38,169 bases of DNA from Bacteriovoracaceae bacterium UBA6261 (lineage in GTDB: Bacteria > Bdellovibrionota > Bacteriovoracia > Bacteriovoracales > Bacteriovoracaceae), in NCBI GenBank assembly GCA_002440825.1, contig DJVH01000064.1:1-38169 (forward strand). The letters are read 5' to 3'. Positions 1 to 8,280 of the stretch are shown here, one piece after another. Made by a program: the position numbers and the translations under genes. The first letter of the stretch is position 1, and each line of letters begins with the position of its first letter. Under the pieces are notes generated by a model. The model saw nothing but the letters and a program-made list of their open reading frames with translations, was not told the DNA's origin and ran no database searches.

Positions 1-129
1 GAGACCTTTCTTTTCAACGAAAATTTCTTTCGGACCGTTGATCATAATTTCAGAAACGCCGGCATCTTCAAGGAGCTCCTTGATCGGATAGAGAAACTGG
101 TCAATGGCGTCCTTAAATACTGAAGACAT
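1..129 (-). CDS. CpaF/TadA-like secretion ATPase, N-terminal fragment
   Basis: Only the first 43 codons lie in the window; the gene runs off the left edge. The fragment reads MSSVFKDAIDQFLYPIKEL, followed by LLEDAGVSEIMINGP and KEIFVEKKGL. The pattern 'L-D-x-x-V-S/T-E-I-M-I-N-G-P-x-E-x-x-V-E' is typical of the N-terminal domain of CpaF/TadA-type ATPases, which power Tad/Flp pilus assembly and related type II/IV secretion machines in the cytoplasm. The ATG at 127-129 follows a purine-rich AGGAAAGAG stretch. The Walker motifs would lie outside the window, so the assignment rests on the N-terminal motif alone. The next gene upstream on this strand ends only 18 bases away, so co-transcription is possible. 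Confidence 0.7.
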   Translation of the reverse strand, partial: MSSVFKDAIDQFLYPIKELLEDAGVSEIMINGPKEIFVEKKGL

Positions 130-147
130 AGTCTGATCTCTTTCCTT

Positions 148-672
148 TTAATTTTCTTTATCATCCAGATCCATGACATCGCCCATTCCTTTTAAATCTT
201 TAAGCTCTTCACGGCGGATCTGTACCCATTCAGTCGGCGTATCTTTGGGCCTCCACACTTTGACAGTATCGGAAGCAAGACCACGTCTCATGGTCTCTTC
301 TCTATCGGAAGGTTTTTCTAAAACCATGACTCTTCCGCTGAAAGTATTATTGGGGCAATTGAATGTATAAACGCCTACTTTATCAAAAAAGGTTTCGGCC
401 TCTGCAATTTTCTCAGGGCGGGCCGTGCTATAGACATTTTTATCAGGAATATTGAAGCAGGCCGAATCCACTCCAACGGCCGTCACAAAAAAGCGGACTT
501 TCTCACCTTTAAAAACGACAAGTCGGTTGGGATAAAAACCTTCTTTGCTGATAATGACTGCTTGCTCACGGTAAGGCACATCCAGCGTTCGTTCTTTGTT
601 ATAAGTTTCTTCCAGAGCGAAAGCAGGCACTGCTGCCAGCATGGCCGTAAAAAGAGTTAAATCAATAAGCAT
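148..672 (-). CDS. Exported cupredoxin-fold protein without copper ligands
   Basis: The 174-residue protein has a hydrophobic N-terminus ending near PAFA-LEE, consistent with export, although it lacks the usual positive charges. Residues about 36-118 look like a cupredoxin/COX2-type beta sandwich: EGFYPNRLVVFKGEKVRFFV followed by VGVYTFNCPNNTFSGRVMV. The protein contains no histidine at all. Two cysteines (C72, C106) sit where metal ligands often occur, so a normal type 1 copper site (two His, Cys, Met) cannot form. The C-terminal 55 residues are charged and resemble nothing I recognise. The start codon is uncertain: GAGG lies about 15 bases upstream of the ATG. Function is unknown; a structural, disulphide-bearing or alternative-metal role is possible. 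Confidence 0.6.
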   Translation of the reverse strand: MLIDLTLFTAMLAAVPAFALEETYNKERTLDVPYREQAVIISKEGFYPNRLVVFKGEKVRFFVTAVGVDSACFNIPDKNVYSTARPEKIAEAETFFDKVGVYTFNCPNNTFSGRVMVLEKPSDREETMRRGLASDTVKVWRPKDTPTEWVQIRREELKDLKGMGDVMDLDDKEN

Positions 673-751
673 TCGAGTTTTTATAGAAACCTCGCCAATA
701 AAAGCTATTGCCAGGCTTATCGGTTATCTGACCAAAAAACTTTAATCAGGC

Positions 752-1108
752 TTATTCGCACTCTTTAAAAAGGGTAACGGGAGATGGACTTAACGGTGAT
801 TTTTCAAGTTTCAAATAGATCTGTGGCCGCTGCTCATAAGAGGTAAAGATCAGCTCAGCTTTCCAGTCCTTCTCTTTTTTGGAGGACCGGTAGACATAAC
901 CACCTGATGCAAAATCACTTTCAACCATAGCGATATCAGTTTTATCAATGATAAGAGCATGATCATCAGGAACAAACTCGAAACGCTTTTCGCTTTCGCC
1001 AATTTTTTCAGTGAAGTGACATGTAAAAATGGTTGAAGAAGGTTTGCGGGGAGAACTCGCACAAGCGGTTAAACCAAGTAGTACCACCACGCCTAAAACT
1101 TTATTCAT
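752..1108 (-). CDS. Small lipoprotein of unknown function
   Basis: The N-terminus MNKVLGVVVLLGLTACASS is a lipoprotein signal with lipobox LTAC, so the mature protein should be lipid-anchored in the inner or outer membrane. I chose the second ATG (1106-1108) because AGGAG lies nine bases before it; the upstream ATG two codons earlier would be only three bases from the same site. The mature part (about 100 residues) has alternating hydrophobic and charged segments suggesting a small beta-rich domain, with two further cysteines (FTCHF and the C-terminal KECE). I do not recognise a family. Confidence 0.65.
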   Translation of the reverse strand: MNKVLGVVVLLGLTACASSPRKPSSTIFTCHFTEKIGESEKRFEFVPDDHALIIDKTDIAMVESDFASGGYVYRSSKKEKDWKAELIFTSYEQRPQIYLKLEKSPLSPSPVTLFKECE

Positions 1109-1240
1109 CTCCATACGCTCCTTTCACTATAAACTTCGAAACTAAGACATTGTTTTATCGGCGCTTTTTATTTTTATATTAATGAAGACGTAATAATTGA
1201 CCGATACGCACAGGTACTCTTTTTTCAAGAGGTGAATACT

Positions 1241-2377
1241 TTGAAAACACAATTACGCTCTTCCTTTGTGAGATTTGCGCTCATTGCGGGTACTCTCGTC
1301 TCCACATCGGCGTTTACCGCGGACAATTGTCTCGATCTGATTAAAAATCTCATGACAAAAATCGATGGAGACGTTGCTAAAAAGATCAACATGGATGCCC
1401 ACGTAAACCATCGCGGTTTCGTCGCGGCCTTTGCCAAGAAAAATGGTGTCCCCGTCTTTATGAAGCAAAATGCCTATGGTGAAGACATTCCTTTTGTTCT
1501 GGTCAATCGGGAATCAGCACCAAAACTTAAAAATTTTATCGAGAACAGTTACGGAACAGATGTTGCGCTTCAACCAGGTTACGGAAATGATCATGGATTG
1601 ATGAGAACTGGAAATTTTATTATCGATGTAGATGCTCCCGGCTATCGCGGTTATGGTGAACTTCACAAAACGGGACTGGCCTGGAAAGAATTTGGGTCTT
1701 ACACATCCCGACGAACGACTCAATCAGGAACAATTCTTGAAGTCGCCTACCTTCTCACTCCTGAAGAAAAAAAGATCGTCGATTTCTATCAACGGATTCG
1801 AAGAGCAGCTATTTTCAGGGTAAAATTTTCTTTTAAAGATTTTAAAAGCGAAGATCATCCTTTTCTTCTGAATACCGGTGGCGAGCACTGTTTTATTTTT
1901 TGTAAGGCCCAGGCCGTGAGTTCACACATCAGTGAGCTGCAGGGAAAACTTCAAGCAATGGGGTTGCAGAATCCGGATGAATATCTTTCAAAAAAAGAAG
2001 TTCAGGAAAAATTGAATCAATACAAAGATTTTATCTTAGGCCATGACCCGAATCAGCTGGCACCGGAACTTGCCACTCATCCGAAGATCCTGGCCTTTTT
2101 TGAAGGACAATATCCAGCGTCCATAAACACAGTGGAGAAAAAAGCTGATTTTATCAGATGGCTTGTTTCTTATGATGGCTCAAAAAATTACAATCGCGTG
2201 CTGAAAGACCTGGGAGTCACCAGCGATTACGGCGTGGGTGATGCCCGAAATAAACGCGTGAGCGCCATTCTCGTCTATGATGAAGCTGCCAATAAAGAAA
2301 ATTTTAATAAAGGCGTCTATGAGGCCAAAGGAGCATTTACATCCTGGCCGACCGGACCTCAAAAACCAGTGGAATAA
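1241..2377 (+). CDS. Exported protein, first of a three-gene secreted set
   Basis: I place the start at the TTG at 1241 rather than the GTG at 1232, because AAGAGG (1227-1232) is correctly spaced for TTG and overlaps the GTG. The resulting N-terminus MKTQLRSSFVRFALIAG is a standard Sec signal cleaved near AFTA-DNC. The mature protein (about 350 residues) begins with DNCLDLIKNLM, very like the start of the next protein (DSCIALAEKLI). Further on, YLLTPEEKKIVDFYQ, then about 30 residues, then GGEHCFIFC resembles the 'LTxEE ... NC' layout of permuted papain-like (NlpC/P60, Lnb-type) hydrolases and parallels the second protein. Two Gly/Tyr-rich stretches lie in the middle. The stop is three bases from the next start, so the two are very probably translated together. 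Function unknown; a hydrolase is an inference. Confidence 0.65.
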   Translation: MKTQLRSSFVRFALIAGTLVSTSAFTADNCLDLIKNLMTKIDGDVAKKINMDAHVNHRGFVAAFAKKNGVPVFMKQNAYGEDIPFVLVNRESAPKLKNFIENSYGTDVALQPGYGNDHGLMRTGNFIIDVDAPGYRGYGELHKTGLAWKEFGSYTSRRTTQSGTILEVAYLLTPEEKKIVDFYQRIRRAAIFRVKFSFKDFKSEDHPFLLNTGGEHCFIFCKAQAVSSHISELQGKLQAMGLQNPDEYLSKKEVQEKLNQYKDFILGHDPNQLAPELATHPKILAFFEGQYPASINTVEKKADFIRWLVSYDGSKNYNRVLKDLGVTSDYGVGDARNKRVSAILVYDEAANKENFNKGVYEAKGAFTSWPTGPQKPVE

Positions 2378-2380
2378 TTT

Positions 2381-4672
2381 ATGATGAAAAAATTCATTTC
2401 AATTTTTCTTCTGCTCTCACTTTTTCTCACGCAATCATTTGCGGCAGACAGCTGTATTGCCCTTGCGGAAAAACTGATAGCGAGAAAAGCGGAACAAGGT
2501 TACTCCGAATCCGCTCATCTCATGAGCAAGCTCAAAACGTTTGCAGATGAAAACAATCTGCCGTGGCAAGTCTTACAAGTCGGTCCCCCTCAACGAAAAG
2601 TCGAAAGACTTTTTGTCGCCATTGATATGAATGATCAGGCGATGGTCGAAAAATATCTGAAAGCTTTTAACCTGGAAGATGACCAGAACCCTGTACTCGC
2701 TCTTGAGTTCGGTTACGAAGTTCCTGATCAATATGTCTCTGGTGTCTTGAGGACTTCATCAGATCCCAAAGCACAAATTTACCGCTGGGGTAAAAAAGAC
2801 TTAACCCGCGATGTCTGGGCGCAAGAATGGATGATCAAAGGCGGTTTCAATCGCTACCCTGAAAGAATGAAAAATCCGGTGTGGGGTTACGCCCATATTA
2901 TGGAACTCGACTCTGCCGAAGCAAAAAACGTCAAACACTTTCTCGCCAATCCGGATCAGCGTGGTCCCTGCAAATCTGACAACTGCGTGGCATGGACGGC
3001 GAGCATTGAATTAGGAACAACCAAAAAAGAAGCGACAGCAGAAGAGCGCCGCTATTTATTTAATGAACTGGGCGTTTCCCGTTCAAGTGCACATTACGAA
3101 ATCGGTCGCCGTCTTATGCACGCTGCTGACCAACGCCATTCCGGTGTCGTTGTTTTCGTCAATGGTGAAAAAGGAACGGAAGCTTTTAAAACGTCTCTCA
3201 GAAATTTCCTTCCACCTGAACCGCAAATTCCTTATACCAATATCATCAAAGGTCTCGGACACGATCCTCAGGGTGAGTTGATGAAGGCCGTGAATCAGAT
3301 TCCGGACGGAGCTAAAATCTTCTTCCCTATTGCGGCCGGTGCTTCTCCCGAGGCCATGAGTGCTCTTATTCAAAGAGCAGGTGGACTGCAAAAAGGGTTT
3401 GATATTTCCATTCTTGTCAACGGTATCAACGAAAGCACGCTGAGAACAGCAGCAGAACTTCCGGATAAAAAAATCCGCTTCCGCTCTCTTTTCGTTGGTA
3501 GCAACATGAGAAAACTTCATAACGAAGGAAAAATTTCTTATGTCCCAGGATATCTTTCAGATTTCCCACGCTATATGCGTGACCCTTCAATGAAAGATTT
3601 TCAATACGATGCCATTGTTGTGCGCGTGAGTCCTCCTGATGAAAATGGTTTCCATTCATTTGGTCCCAACTACGATATGATACATGCCATTCTGGAAGCG
3701 AGACCAAACATAAAAATTATTGCGGAAGTAAATCCCAATGTTCCTTATACTCACGGAGTGAACAAAATTCACGCCAGCAAGCTTTCCGGAGTTTTCAAAA
3801 GTACAGCGAAGCTGGCAGGACCTCCAGTTGTTCCTTTTACAGAAGTTGAAAAAAACATCGGTCATAATCTCGGTAAACTCATTGACGACGGAGCGACTCT
3901 CCAGGTTGGTATCGGAAATATTTTTGGAGGCCTCGCTGATGGTCTCGAGGCCAACAACAGACAAGGTCTTAGCATTTCAACAGAGATGTTCGGTGATGGT
4001 TTAAAAGACCTCATGGAACGGGGAATTGCCACAAAAGCGGAAACCGGTTTTGCCTACGGTTCAGAAGATCTTTATAAATGGCTGAATCACAATAAAGCCG
4101 TTGAATTTGTCTCGACAGAAAAAGTAAATGATCCGGCCTTAATTCAAAACACGGAAAAATTTCATGCTGTCAATACAGCTCTTCAAGTTGATCTTCGTGG
4201 AGCGGTTAACGCAGAAATGGGACCGGAAGGAAGACTTTCTTCTCCCGGTGGGCAGGTCGAATTTATGTCAGCCGCTTCAAGATCGAGAGGGGGTAAATCG
4301 ATTATCGCCATTCGTTCAACTGCAAAGAATGGTTCCTTCTCAACAATAGGTCTTGATCTCTACAAAGGGAATGTGACAACTCCGGCAGAAAGCGTACACT
4401 ACGTCGTGACTGAATACGGGATTGCTATGCTGAAAGGAAAAAGTCTTTCAGAACGAGCTGTTGAATTGATCAACGTGGCCCATCCGAAATTCCGCCAGGA
4501 GCTGACTCAAAAAGCTCTGGATAATAACATTATCACTCAAGCGGAAGCGGCTAAAGTCATTCTGGATGTGCCGGTAGTAGCAGAATCAGAAGTTCAGGCG
4601 AACAGGGCCATTGCAAGTGCAAAGGATTCATTCTGGATGCGAGTCTGGTCATACATCACAAATTTATTTTAA
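2381..4672 (+). CDS. Exported acetyl-CoA hydrolase/CoA-transferase family protein with extra N-terminal domain
   Basis: Residues 1-21 form a clear Sec signal (MMKKFISIFLLLSLFL...SFAA). Residues about 22-255 are an accessory domain starting DSCIALAEKL and containing GYAHIMELDSAEAK and CKSDNC (C197, C202), similar in layout to the preceding protein. From about 300 to the end the protein matches the acetyl-CoA hydrolase/4-hydroxybutyrate CoA-transferase (Cat1/AbfT) family: VRVSPPDENGFHSFGP, VNPNVPYTHG, LQVGIGNIFGGLADGLE, then STEMFGDG with E535 at the likely catalytic glutamate, and a C-terminal SVHYVVTEYGIAMLKGKSL block typical of the family. Such enzymes use cytosolic acyl-CoA, so a signal peptide is unusual. 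It may act on prey-derived CoA esters or have lost CoA chemistry. The family call is firm; substrate and location of action are inference. Confidence 0.85.
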   Translation: MMKKFISIFLLLSLFLTQSFAADSCIALAEKLIARKAEQGYSESAHLMSKLKTFADENNLPWQVLQVGPPQRKVERLFVAIDMNDQAMVEKYLKAFNLEDDQNPVLALEFGYEVPDQYVSGVLRTSSDPKAQIYRWGKKDLTRDVWAQEWMIKGGFNRYPERMKNPVWGYAHIMELDSAEAKNVKHFLANPDQRGPCKSDNCVAWTASIELGTTKKEATAEERRYLFNELGVSRSSAHYEIGRRLMHAADQRHSGVVVFVNGEKGTEAFKTSLRNFLPPEPQIPYTNIIKGLGHDPQGELMKAVNQIPDGAKIFFPIAAGASPEAMSALIQRAGGLQKGFDISILVNGINESTLRTAAELPDKKIRFRSLFVGSNMRKLHNEGKISYVPGYLSDFPRYMRDPSMKDFQYDAIVVRVSPPDENGFHSFGPNYDMIHAILEARPNIKIIAEVNPNVPYTHGVNKIHASKLSGVFKSTAKLAGPPVVPFTEVEKNIGHNLGKLIDDGATLQVGIGNIFGGLADGLEANNRQGLSISTEMFGDGLKDLMERGIATKAETGFAYGSEDLYKWLNHNKAVEFVSTEKVNDPALIQNTEKFHAVNTALQVDLRGAVNAEMGPEGRLSSPGGQVEFMSAASRSRGGKSIIAIRSTAKNGSFSTIGLDLYKGNVTTPAESVHYVVTEYGIAMLKGKSLSERAVELINVAHPKFRQELTQKALDNNIITQAEAAKVILDVPVVAESEVQANRAIASAKDSFWMRVWSYITNLF

Positions 4673-4690
4673 GCCAAGCGAGGAATCTCT

Positions 4691-5632
4691 ATGAAAAAAA
4701 CAATACTCACACTTTCACTCACAACTGTTCTCTCCTTCAATGCGCACGCCGGTTCGGCCAAACTCGTGGACTATGTCGTCTCAGGATCCGGCATTGTCGA
4801 AATCCTCGGCAAATATGGAATCAACGGCAATGATGCCAAGATGGTTGAAAGTTATGTGGGTTCTGCCCTCTCCGCTCTCGCCTCAAAAAAGAACTTAACA
4901 AAACAGGAACTTTCACAAGCGATAGCCAAGCTTCCAGTGACTGGCGCAGACGCCAACGTTCGAAAAGAACTGCAGCTCTTGTTAGATAAATCGGAAGGGC
5001 AACTTTCAAAAGAAGATGTTGTGAAGACAGTGAACAACATTATCTATCTGGCCAACCGCCACGGAAAATCTGTCATTATCACGTGCGCTGAGTGCGTGAA
5101 TGACAACCTTGCCAAGAATGGTTTCAAATTCACGGTTGAAAACATCAAGAATGCCAGTGCTGCAAAAGTTCTCAATGAAGTTCTTCCCAAAAATCCCGTT
5201 GAACTCAACACGTTTATCTCTTCTCGCATGAGAAGATTAGGCCTTGGGGATTATTCAAAAGTCACACCTGACATTGTTGCACCTTCGGAAGAAAAATCTC
5301 TCGCTCTCTTTCTGGGACTTGCTGAAAGCGGATCGCCTGATCAAAAAGCACTGATCTCTGCGATAAAAAAAGTTTCAACGAGAAATGGCAAAACCAACAT
5401 TATTGATCCTAAGAACCCGCAAAAATTCTGGAAAATTGTTGCTGATGACATGTCGGCCTCCGACATGAACGGCTGGACAAAAACTCTGAATGAAGTTGCA
5501 AGCCGTGCAGAAAAAGACAATGTCACAACCGAAGAAGCGTTCTACAGAACATTGAAAGAAAAAGCACAAGGCAACGAAGCCCTCATGAAAAATTATGAAA
5601 CATTAAAAGCAAAACGCTGCTTCTTTCGCTAA
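4691..5632 (+). CDS. Exported protein of unknown function, third of the secreted set
   Basis: The protein has 313 residues with a signal peptide MKKTILTLSLTTVLSFNAHA-GSA. It is mainly alpha-helical by composition, with repeated Ala/Leu/Lys-rich segments and the helix-like SYVGSALSALASKKNLTKQE. A CAEC pair (about residue 135) and a C-terminal RCFFR could form disulphides after export. GAGGA sits six to seven bases before the ATG. It follows the CoA-transferase stop by 18 bases and overlaps the Hsp20 gene stop on the other strand by four bases. No family recognised; the context suggests it is exported with its two upstream neighbours. Confidence 0.65.
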   Translation: MKKTILTLSLTTVLSFNAHAGSAKLVDYVVSGSGIVEILGKYGINGNDAKMVESYVGSALSALASKKNLTKQELSQAIAKLPVTGADANVRKELQLLLDKSEGQLSKEDVVKTVNNIIYLANRHGKSVIITCAECVNDNLAKNGFKFTVENIKNASAAKVLNEVLPKNPVELNTFISSRMRRLGLGDYSKVTPDIVAPSEEKSLALFLGLAESGSPDQKALISAIKKVSTRNGKTNIIDPKNPQKFWKIVADDMSASDMNGWTKTLNEVASRAEKDNVTTEEAFYRTLKEKAQGNEALMKNYETLKAKRCFFR

Positions 5633-6258
5633 ATGATGGCGTCTTCAGAGTCGCGCTCAACCGGTTCGCGTTCTGAATCCTGATTTTCTTTTTTCACTTT
5701 ATTCTTTTTTTCCGGAGAGCTTTTCATTGGTTTTAATTTTTTAAACTTAATGAGCAGCTCTCCGTCTTTATTTTCGAATTCAGGATTTGCCTGATCCACT
5801 CCTTCAGGAATGGAAAAACTTCTTTCAAAATGAACTTTGGAAACTTTTTTTCCGCCTTTTCTTGAAGGATAATCGAGCACTTCCTCAACATCGCCTTTCA
5901 AGCGAACAAATCCTTTTTCAATCTTGATATCAAGAGGCCGGTCTTTGATCTGTTTGACTTTAACTGCAAGAATCTGGTGAGTCTCTGTTTCACGCCAGTC
6001 ATACTCTCCGACGACAGCGCCCATTTGCAGGCCCTGCATTGATCCACCAAAGGAATCATCATCAAATTTTTTTATTAAATCATTAAAGCGTTTATCGAAA
6101 TTGGAGAAAGAATCATCTTCAAGCAGCGATCTCATCAGTTCATCGCGCGCTTTTATGATCGCCTTGATTTCAGCATCCAGTTCTTCACGGCGTGATTGAG
6201 CAAAAGATGCAGTGGCAAAAAATGTTAAGGCAAAAATCAGCACAAAGAATTTTTTCAT
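5629..6258 (-). CDS. Exported Hsp20/alpha-crystallin-domain protein
   Basis: I use the ATG at 6256-6258 (MKKFFVLIFALTFFATASFA), giving a textbook signal peptide, with GAGGA about ten bases upstream; the earlier ATG three codons before is almost on top of that site. The middle region has GEYDWRETETHQILAVKV, LDIKIEKGFVRLKGDVEE and HFERSFSIPEGVDQ followed by FENKDGELLIKFKK. This is the beta-strand order of the alpha-crystallin domain of small heat-shock proteins. The N-terminal arm is helical and charged; the tail is Lys/Glu-rich. Small heat-shock proteins normally hold unfolded proteins in the cytosol without ATP; here the signal peptide predicts the periplasm or beyond. It converges on the secreted-set gene with a four-base overlap. 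Confidence 0.75.
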   Translation of the reverse strand: MKKFFVLIFALTFFATASFAQSRREELDAEIKAIIKARDELMRSLLEDDSFSNFDKRFNDLIKKFDDDSFGGSMQGLQMGAVVGEYDWRETETHQILAVKVKQIKDRPLDIKIEKGFVRLKGDVEEVLDYPSRKGGKKVSKVHFERSFSIPEGVDQANPEFENKDGELLIKFKKLKPMKSSPEKKNKVKKENQDSEREPVERDSEDAII

Positions 6259-6285
6259 ACAGATCATTTCCTCAAAAGTTTTATC

Positions 6286-6609
6286 TTACAGTTCCTCGAG
6301 TCTGATTATATCGTAAGCAGGCATTTCATAGGGATGATTTTCTTTCATCGCTTTCACCACCGCTTTTAATACGTGATCATCGCAGACCATTTCTACTTTG
6401 AGTTCACTGACTTTTTCAACTTCTCCGACTCGTCCGAGAAAAGGATTCGCACCTTTCAAAGGTCTGAATTGCCCGATGCCCAAAGTCTCAAAGGAACAAC
6501 ACTCATATTGACCAATTTTACCACCACCAGCGTTAAACATCGCGCTTTTCACTTTTTCAGCATGCTCTAAGGGAACAAAGAAGCAAATTTTAAACACAAA
6601 ATTCCTCAC
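6286..6609 (-). CDS. Stand-alone NIF3-associated (YqfO-type, PII/CutA-like fold) domain protein
   Basis: The 107-residue protein FKICFFVPLEHAEKVKSAMF ... GGGKIGQYECCSFET ... GQFRPLKGANPFLG ... EVEKVSELKVEMVC ... HPYEMPAYDIIRLEEL matches the roughly 100-residue domain that is inserted in YqfO/NIF3 proteins and also exists as a single-domain protein. The domain has a PII/CutA-like ferredoxin fold. Its biochemical role is not settled; metal or small-molecule binding is suspected for the family. It lies 27 bases upstream of the exported Hsp20 gene on the same strand, so the two may be co-transcribed. No signal peptide, so it is cytoplasmic. Confidence 0.75.
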   Translation of the reverse strand: MRNFVFKICFFVPLEHAEKVKSAMFNAGGGKIGQYECCSFETLGIGQFRPLKGANPFLGRVGEVEKVSELKVEMVCDDHVLKAVVKAMKENHPYEMPAYDIIRLEEL

Positions 6610-6688
6610 ATCTTCTGACAGTCAGATTTTGAAAGTTCACAACATCCGAGTTTTTTAGTCAAATACATTCCCTAACCTTGGAGGGTTA

Positions 6689-7588
6689 ATGAAATCACTT
6701 TTCGTCGCAACTATTTTCACTCTATCTGCAGCACTTACTCAAGCGAGTTTTGCATGCGACATTCACGGAAAAACGGGAATTGTTCCGGATAACAAATTAA
6801 ATATTCCTACGGGCATTAAGGCCATGGGTGGGATCAATGAAATTCAATTTAATAAAGTCATTGACCGCGTAGGAGCTCTTTACACGAAAGTTGTTGCGCA
6901 GCTAGGCGGAACTTTAGAATTTGAAAGAAACTGGACCGACGGAACAGTTAACGCATATGCACACCGCGACGACGAAACTGGTAAAATCTGGTACGTGTCT
7001 ATGTTCGGAGGCCTTGCTCGCCATCCACAAATGACTGAAGACGGTTTTGCTGTTGTTGTTTGCCACGAACTTGGTCACCACCTTGGTGGATTTCCAAAAA
7101 AGAAAGATGCTATGGGCAATATCAGATGGGCCTCAAATGAAGGTCAAGCTGATTATTTCTCAACTCTAAAATGTCTAAGAAATTATTTTGCCGGCATGGA
7201 CAATCAAGCCGTTGTAGCAAAATTAAAAGTTCCTGCAGCGGTAACTGATGCTTGCAAGAAAAGTTTTGCTAACGCTGATGAAATTGCTGTTTGCCAACGT
7301 TCTTCAATGGCAGGACTTAATCTTGGAAACTTTTTCAAAGTTCTTATGGGGACAAAAACAGACGTTACTTTTACAACGCCAGACAAGGCCGTTGTTAACG
7401 TTACTTACGACAATCACCCGGCAGCGCAATGCCGTCTGGATACCTATTACCAGGGTTCTCTTTGTGATAAAAGCGTAAACGAAGACGTGTCTGATACAGA
7501 CGGTAATCAAGGAACTTGTACAGAGAACAACGGAGATAAAAATGGTCTTCGTCCACTTTGCTGGTTCCAACCAAAATCTTTAAACTAA
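6689..7588 (+). CDS. Secreted zinc metalloprotease (HExxH)
   Basis: The signal peptide (MKSLFVATIFTLSAALTQASFA) precedes a mature protein of about 275 residues. The zinc motif CHELGHHLGG places H126 and H130 as ligands and E127 as the base. NEGQADYF supplies E151 as the likely third ligand, with D155 in the helix, the arrangement of gluzincins such as M48-like peptidases. Several cysteines in the mature region suggest disulphides and an extracytoplasmic site. An unusually strong GGAGGG ribosome site lies four bases before the ATG. No pro-domain is obvious, so activation by processing is unclear. It ends one base from the convergent SDR gene. A role in digesting host or prey proteins is inferred. 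Confidence 0.85.
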   Translation: MKSLFVATIFTLSAALTQASFACDIHGKTGIVPDNKLNIPTGIKAMGGINEIQFNKVIDRVGALYTKVVAQLGGTLEFERNWTDGTVNAYAHRDDETGKIWYVSMFGGLARHPQMTEDGFAVVVCHELGHHLGGFPKKKDAMGNIRWASNEGQADYFSTLKCLRNYFAGMDNQAVVAKLKVPAAVTDACKKSFANADEIAVCQRSSMAGLNLGNFFKVLMGTKTDVTFTTPDKAVVNVTYDNHPAAQCRLDTYYQGSLCDKSVNEDVSDTDGNQGTCTENNGDKNGLRPLCWFQPKSLN

Positions 7589-7589
7589 T

Positions 7590-8249
7590 TTAGATCGAAA
7601 GCATCTGATCATTTTCAACAATAATGTGGCCTCTTTCTTGCGAATGAATTGAACGAGCGAGATAAGAGGCCACTTTTTTTGCCTCAATACCTCGATATTT
7701 CTTCAAAGGTCCTATCAACGTTTTATTAATCAGTGGTGAAATCTGAATAAAGAATTTTTCAGCGGGACGATGTTCTTTTCTCTCACCTAAAAGAAGCGAA
7801 GGTCTGATGATCGTAAGTGTATCGAAAGATTTTCTTTTTAGTCCTTCTTCCATTTCACCTTTGACTCTGTTGTAAAAAACGGTGCTGCGTGAATCCGCTC
7901 CCAATGCCGAAACAGCGGCAAAAGAAGTGGCGCCATATTTTCTGGCAAAATCAGCAAAGTTTAAAACGTAGGAACAATCAATCATGTGAAAAGCTTTTTG
8001 CGAACCTGCCTTTTTGATCGTCGATCCTAAAGCACAAAGAGCACTGTCGATACGATCAATTCCATAATCCTGCAATGAAAGGGTTTCAAGCTGATCAAAA
8101 TTGGTCACAATTTGCGTGATTTTTACATGACTGAGAAGGAGTTTGCTTCTGACGAGAAGAACGATATCAGTTACTAACGCATCATCAATGAGAAACTCCA
8201 AGGTATGGTTCCCCACTAATCCTGAAGCACCTGCTAGTAAAACTTTCAT
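7590..8249 (-). CDS. Atypical SDR, NAD(P)-binding protein (TIP30-like)
   Basis: The true start is MKVLLAGASGLVG at 8247-8249; the longer frame upstream runs through a terminator and is Gln-rich nonsense. The GASGLVG glycine motif of a Rossmann NAD(P) site is at the very N-terminus, followed by VLLVRSK after beta-2. SYVLNFADFARKYGATSFAAVSALGAD and FYNRVKGEMEEGLK give the Ser and YxxxK-like positions of extended/atypical short-chain dehydrogenases, close to the HTATIP2/TIP30 and YwnB groups. The length of about 219 residues fits. The substrate is unknown, and such proteins may be reductases or NAD(P)H sensors. Transcription probably starts separately from fkpA, because the terminator lies between them. 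Confidence 0.75.
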   Translation of the reverse strand: MKVLLAGASGLVGNHTLEFLIDDALVTDIVLLVRSKLLLSHVKITQIVTNFDQLETLSLQDYGIDRIDSALCALGSTIKKAGSQKAFHMIDCSYVLNFADFARKYGATSFAAVSALGADSRSTVFYNRVKGEMEEGLKRKSFDTLTIIRPSLLLGERKEHRPAEKFFIQISPLINKTLIGPLKKYRGIEAKKVASYLARSIHSQERGHIIVENDQMLSI

Positions 8250-8280
8250 CCTTCTCTCCCGTTGAAAAAAACAAAAAAAA

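Noticed and set aside
3083..3520. 145-codon open frame on the minus strand
   Set aside because: It lies wholly inside the exported CoA-transferase gene in antisense, has no ribosome site and no recognisable domain; the sense protein is conserved.
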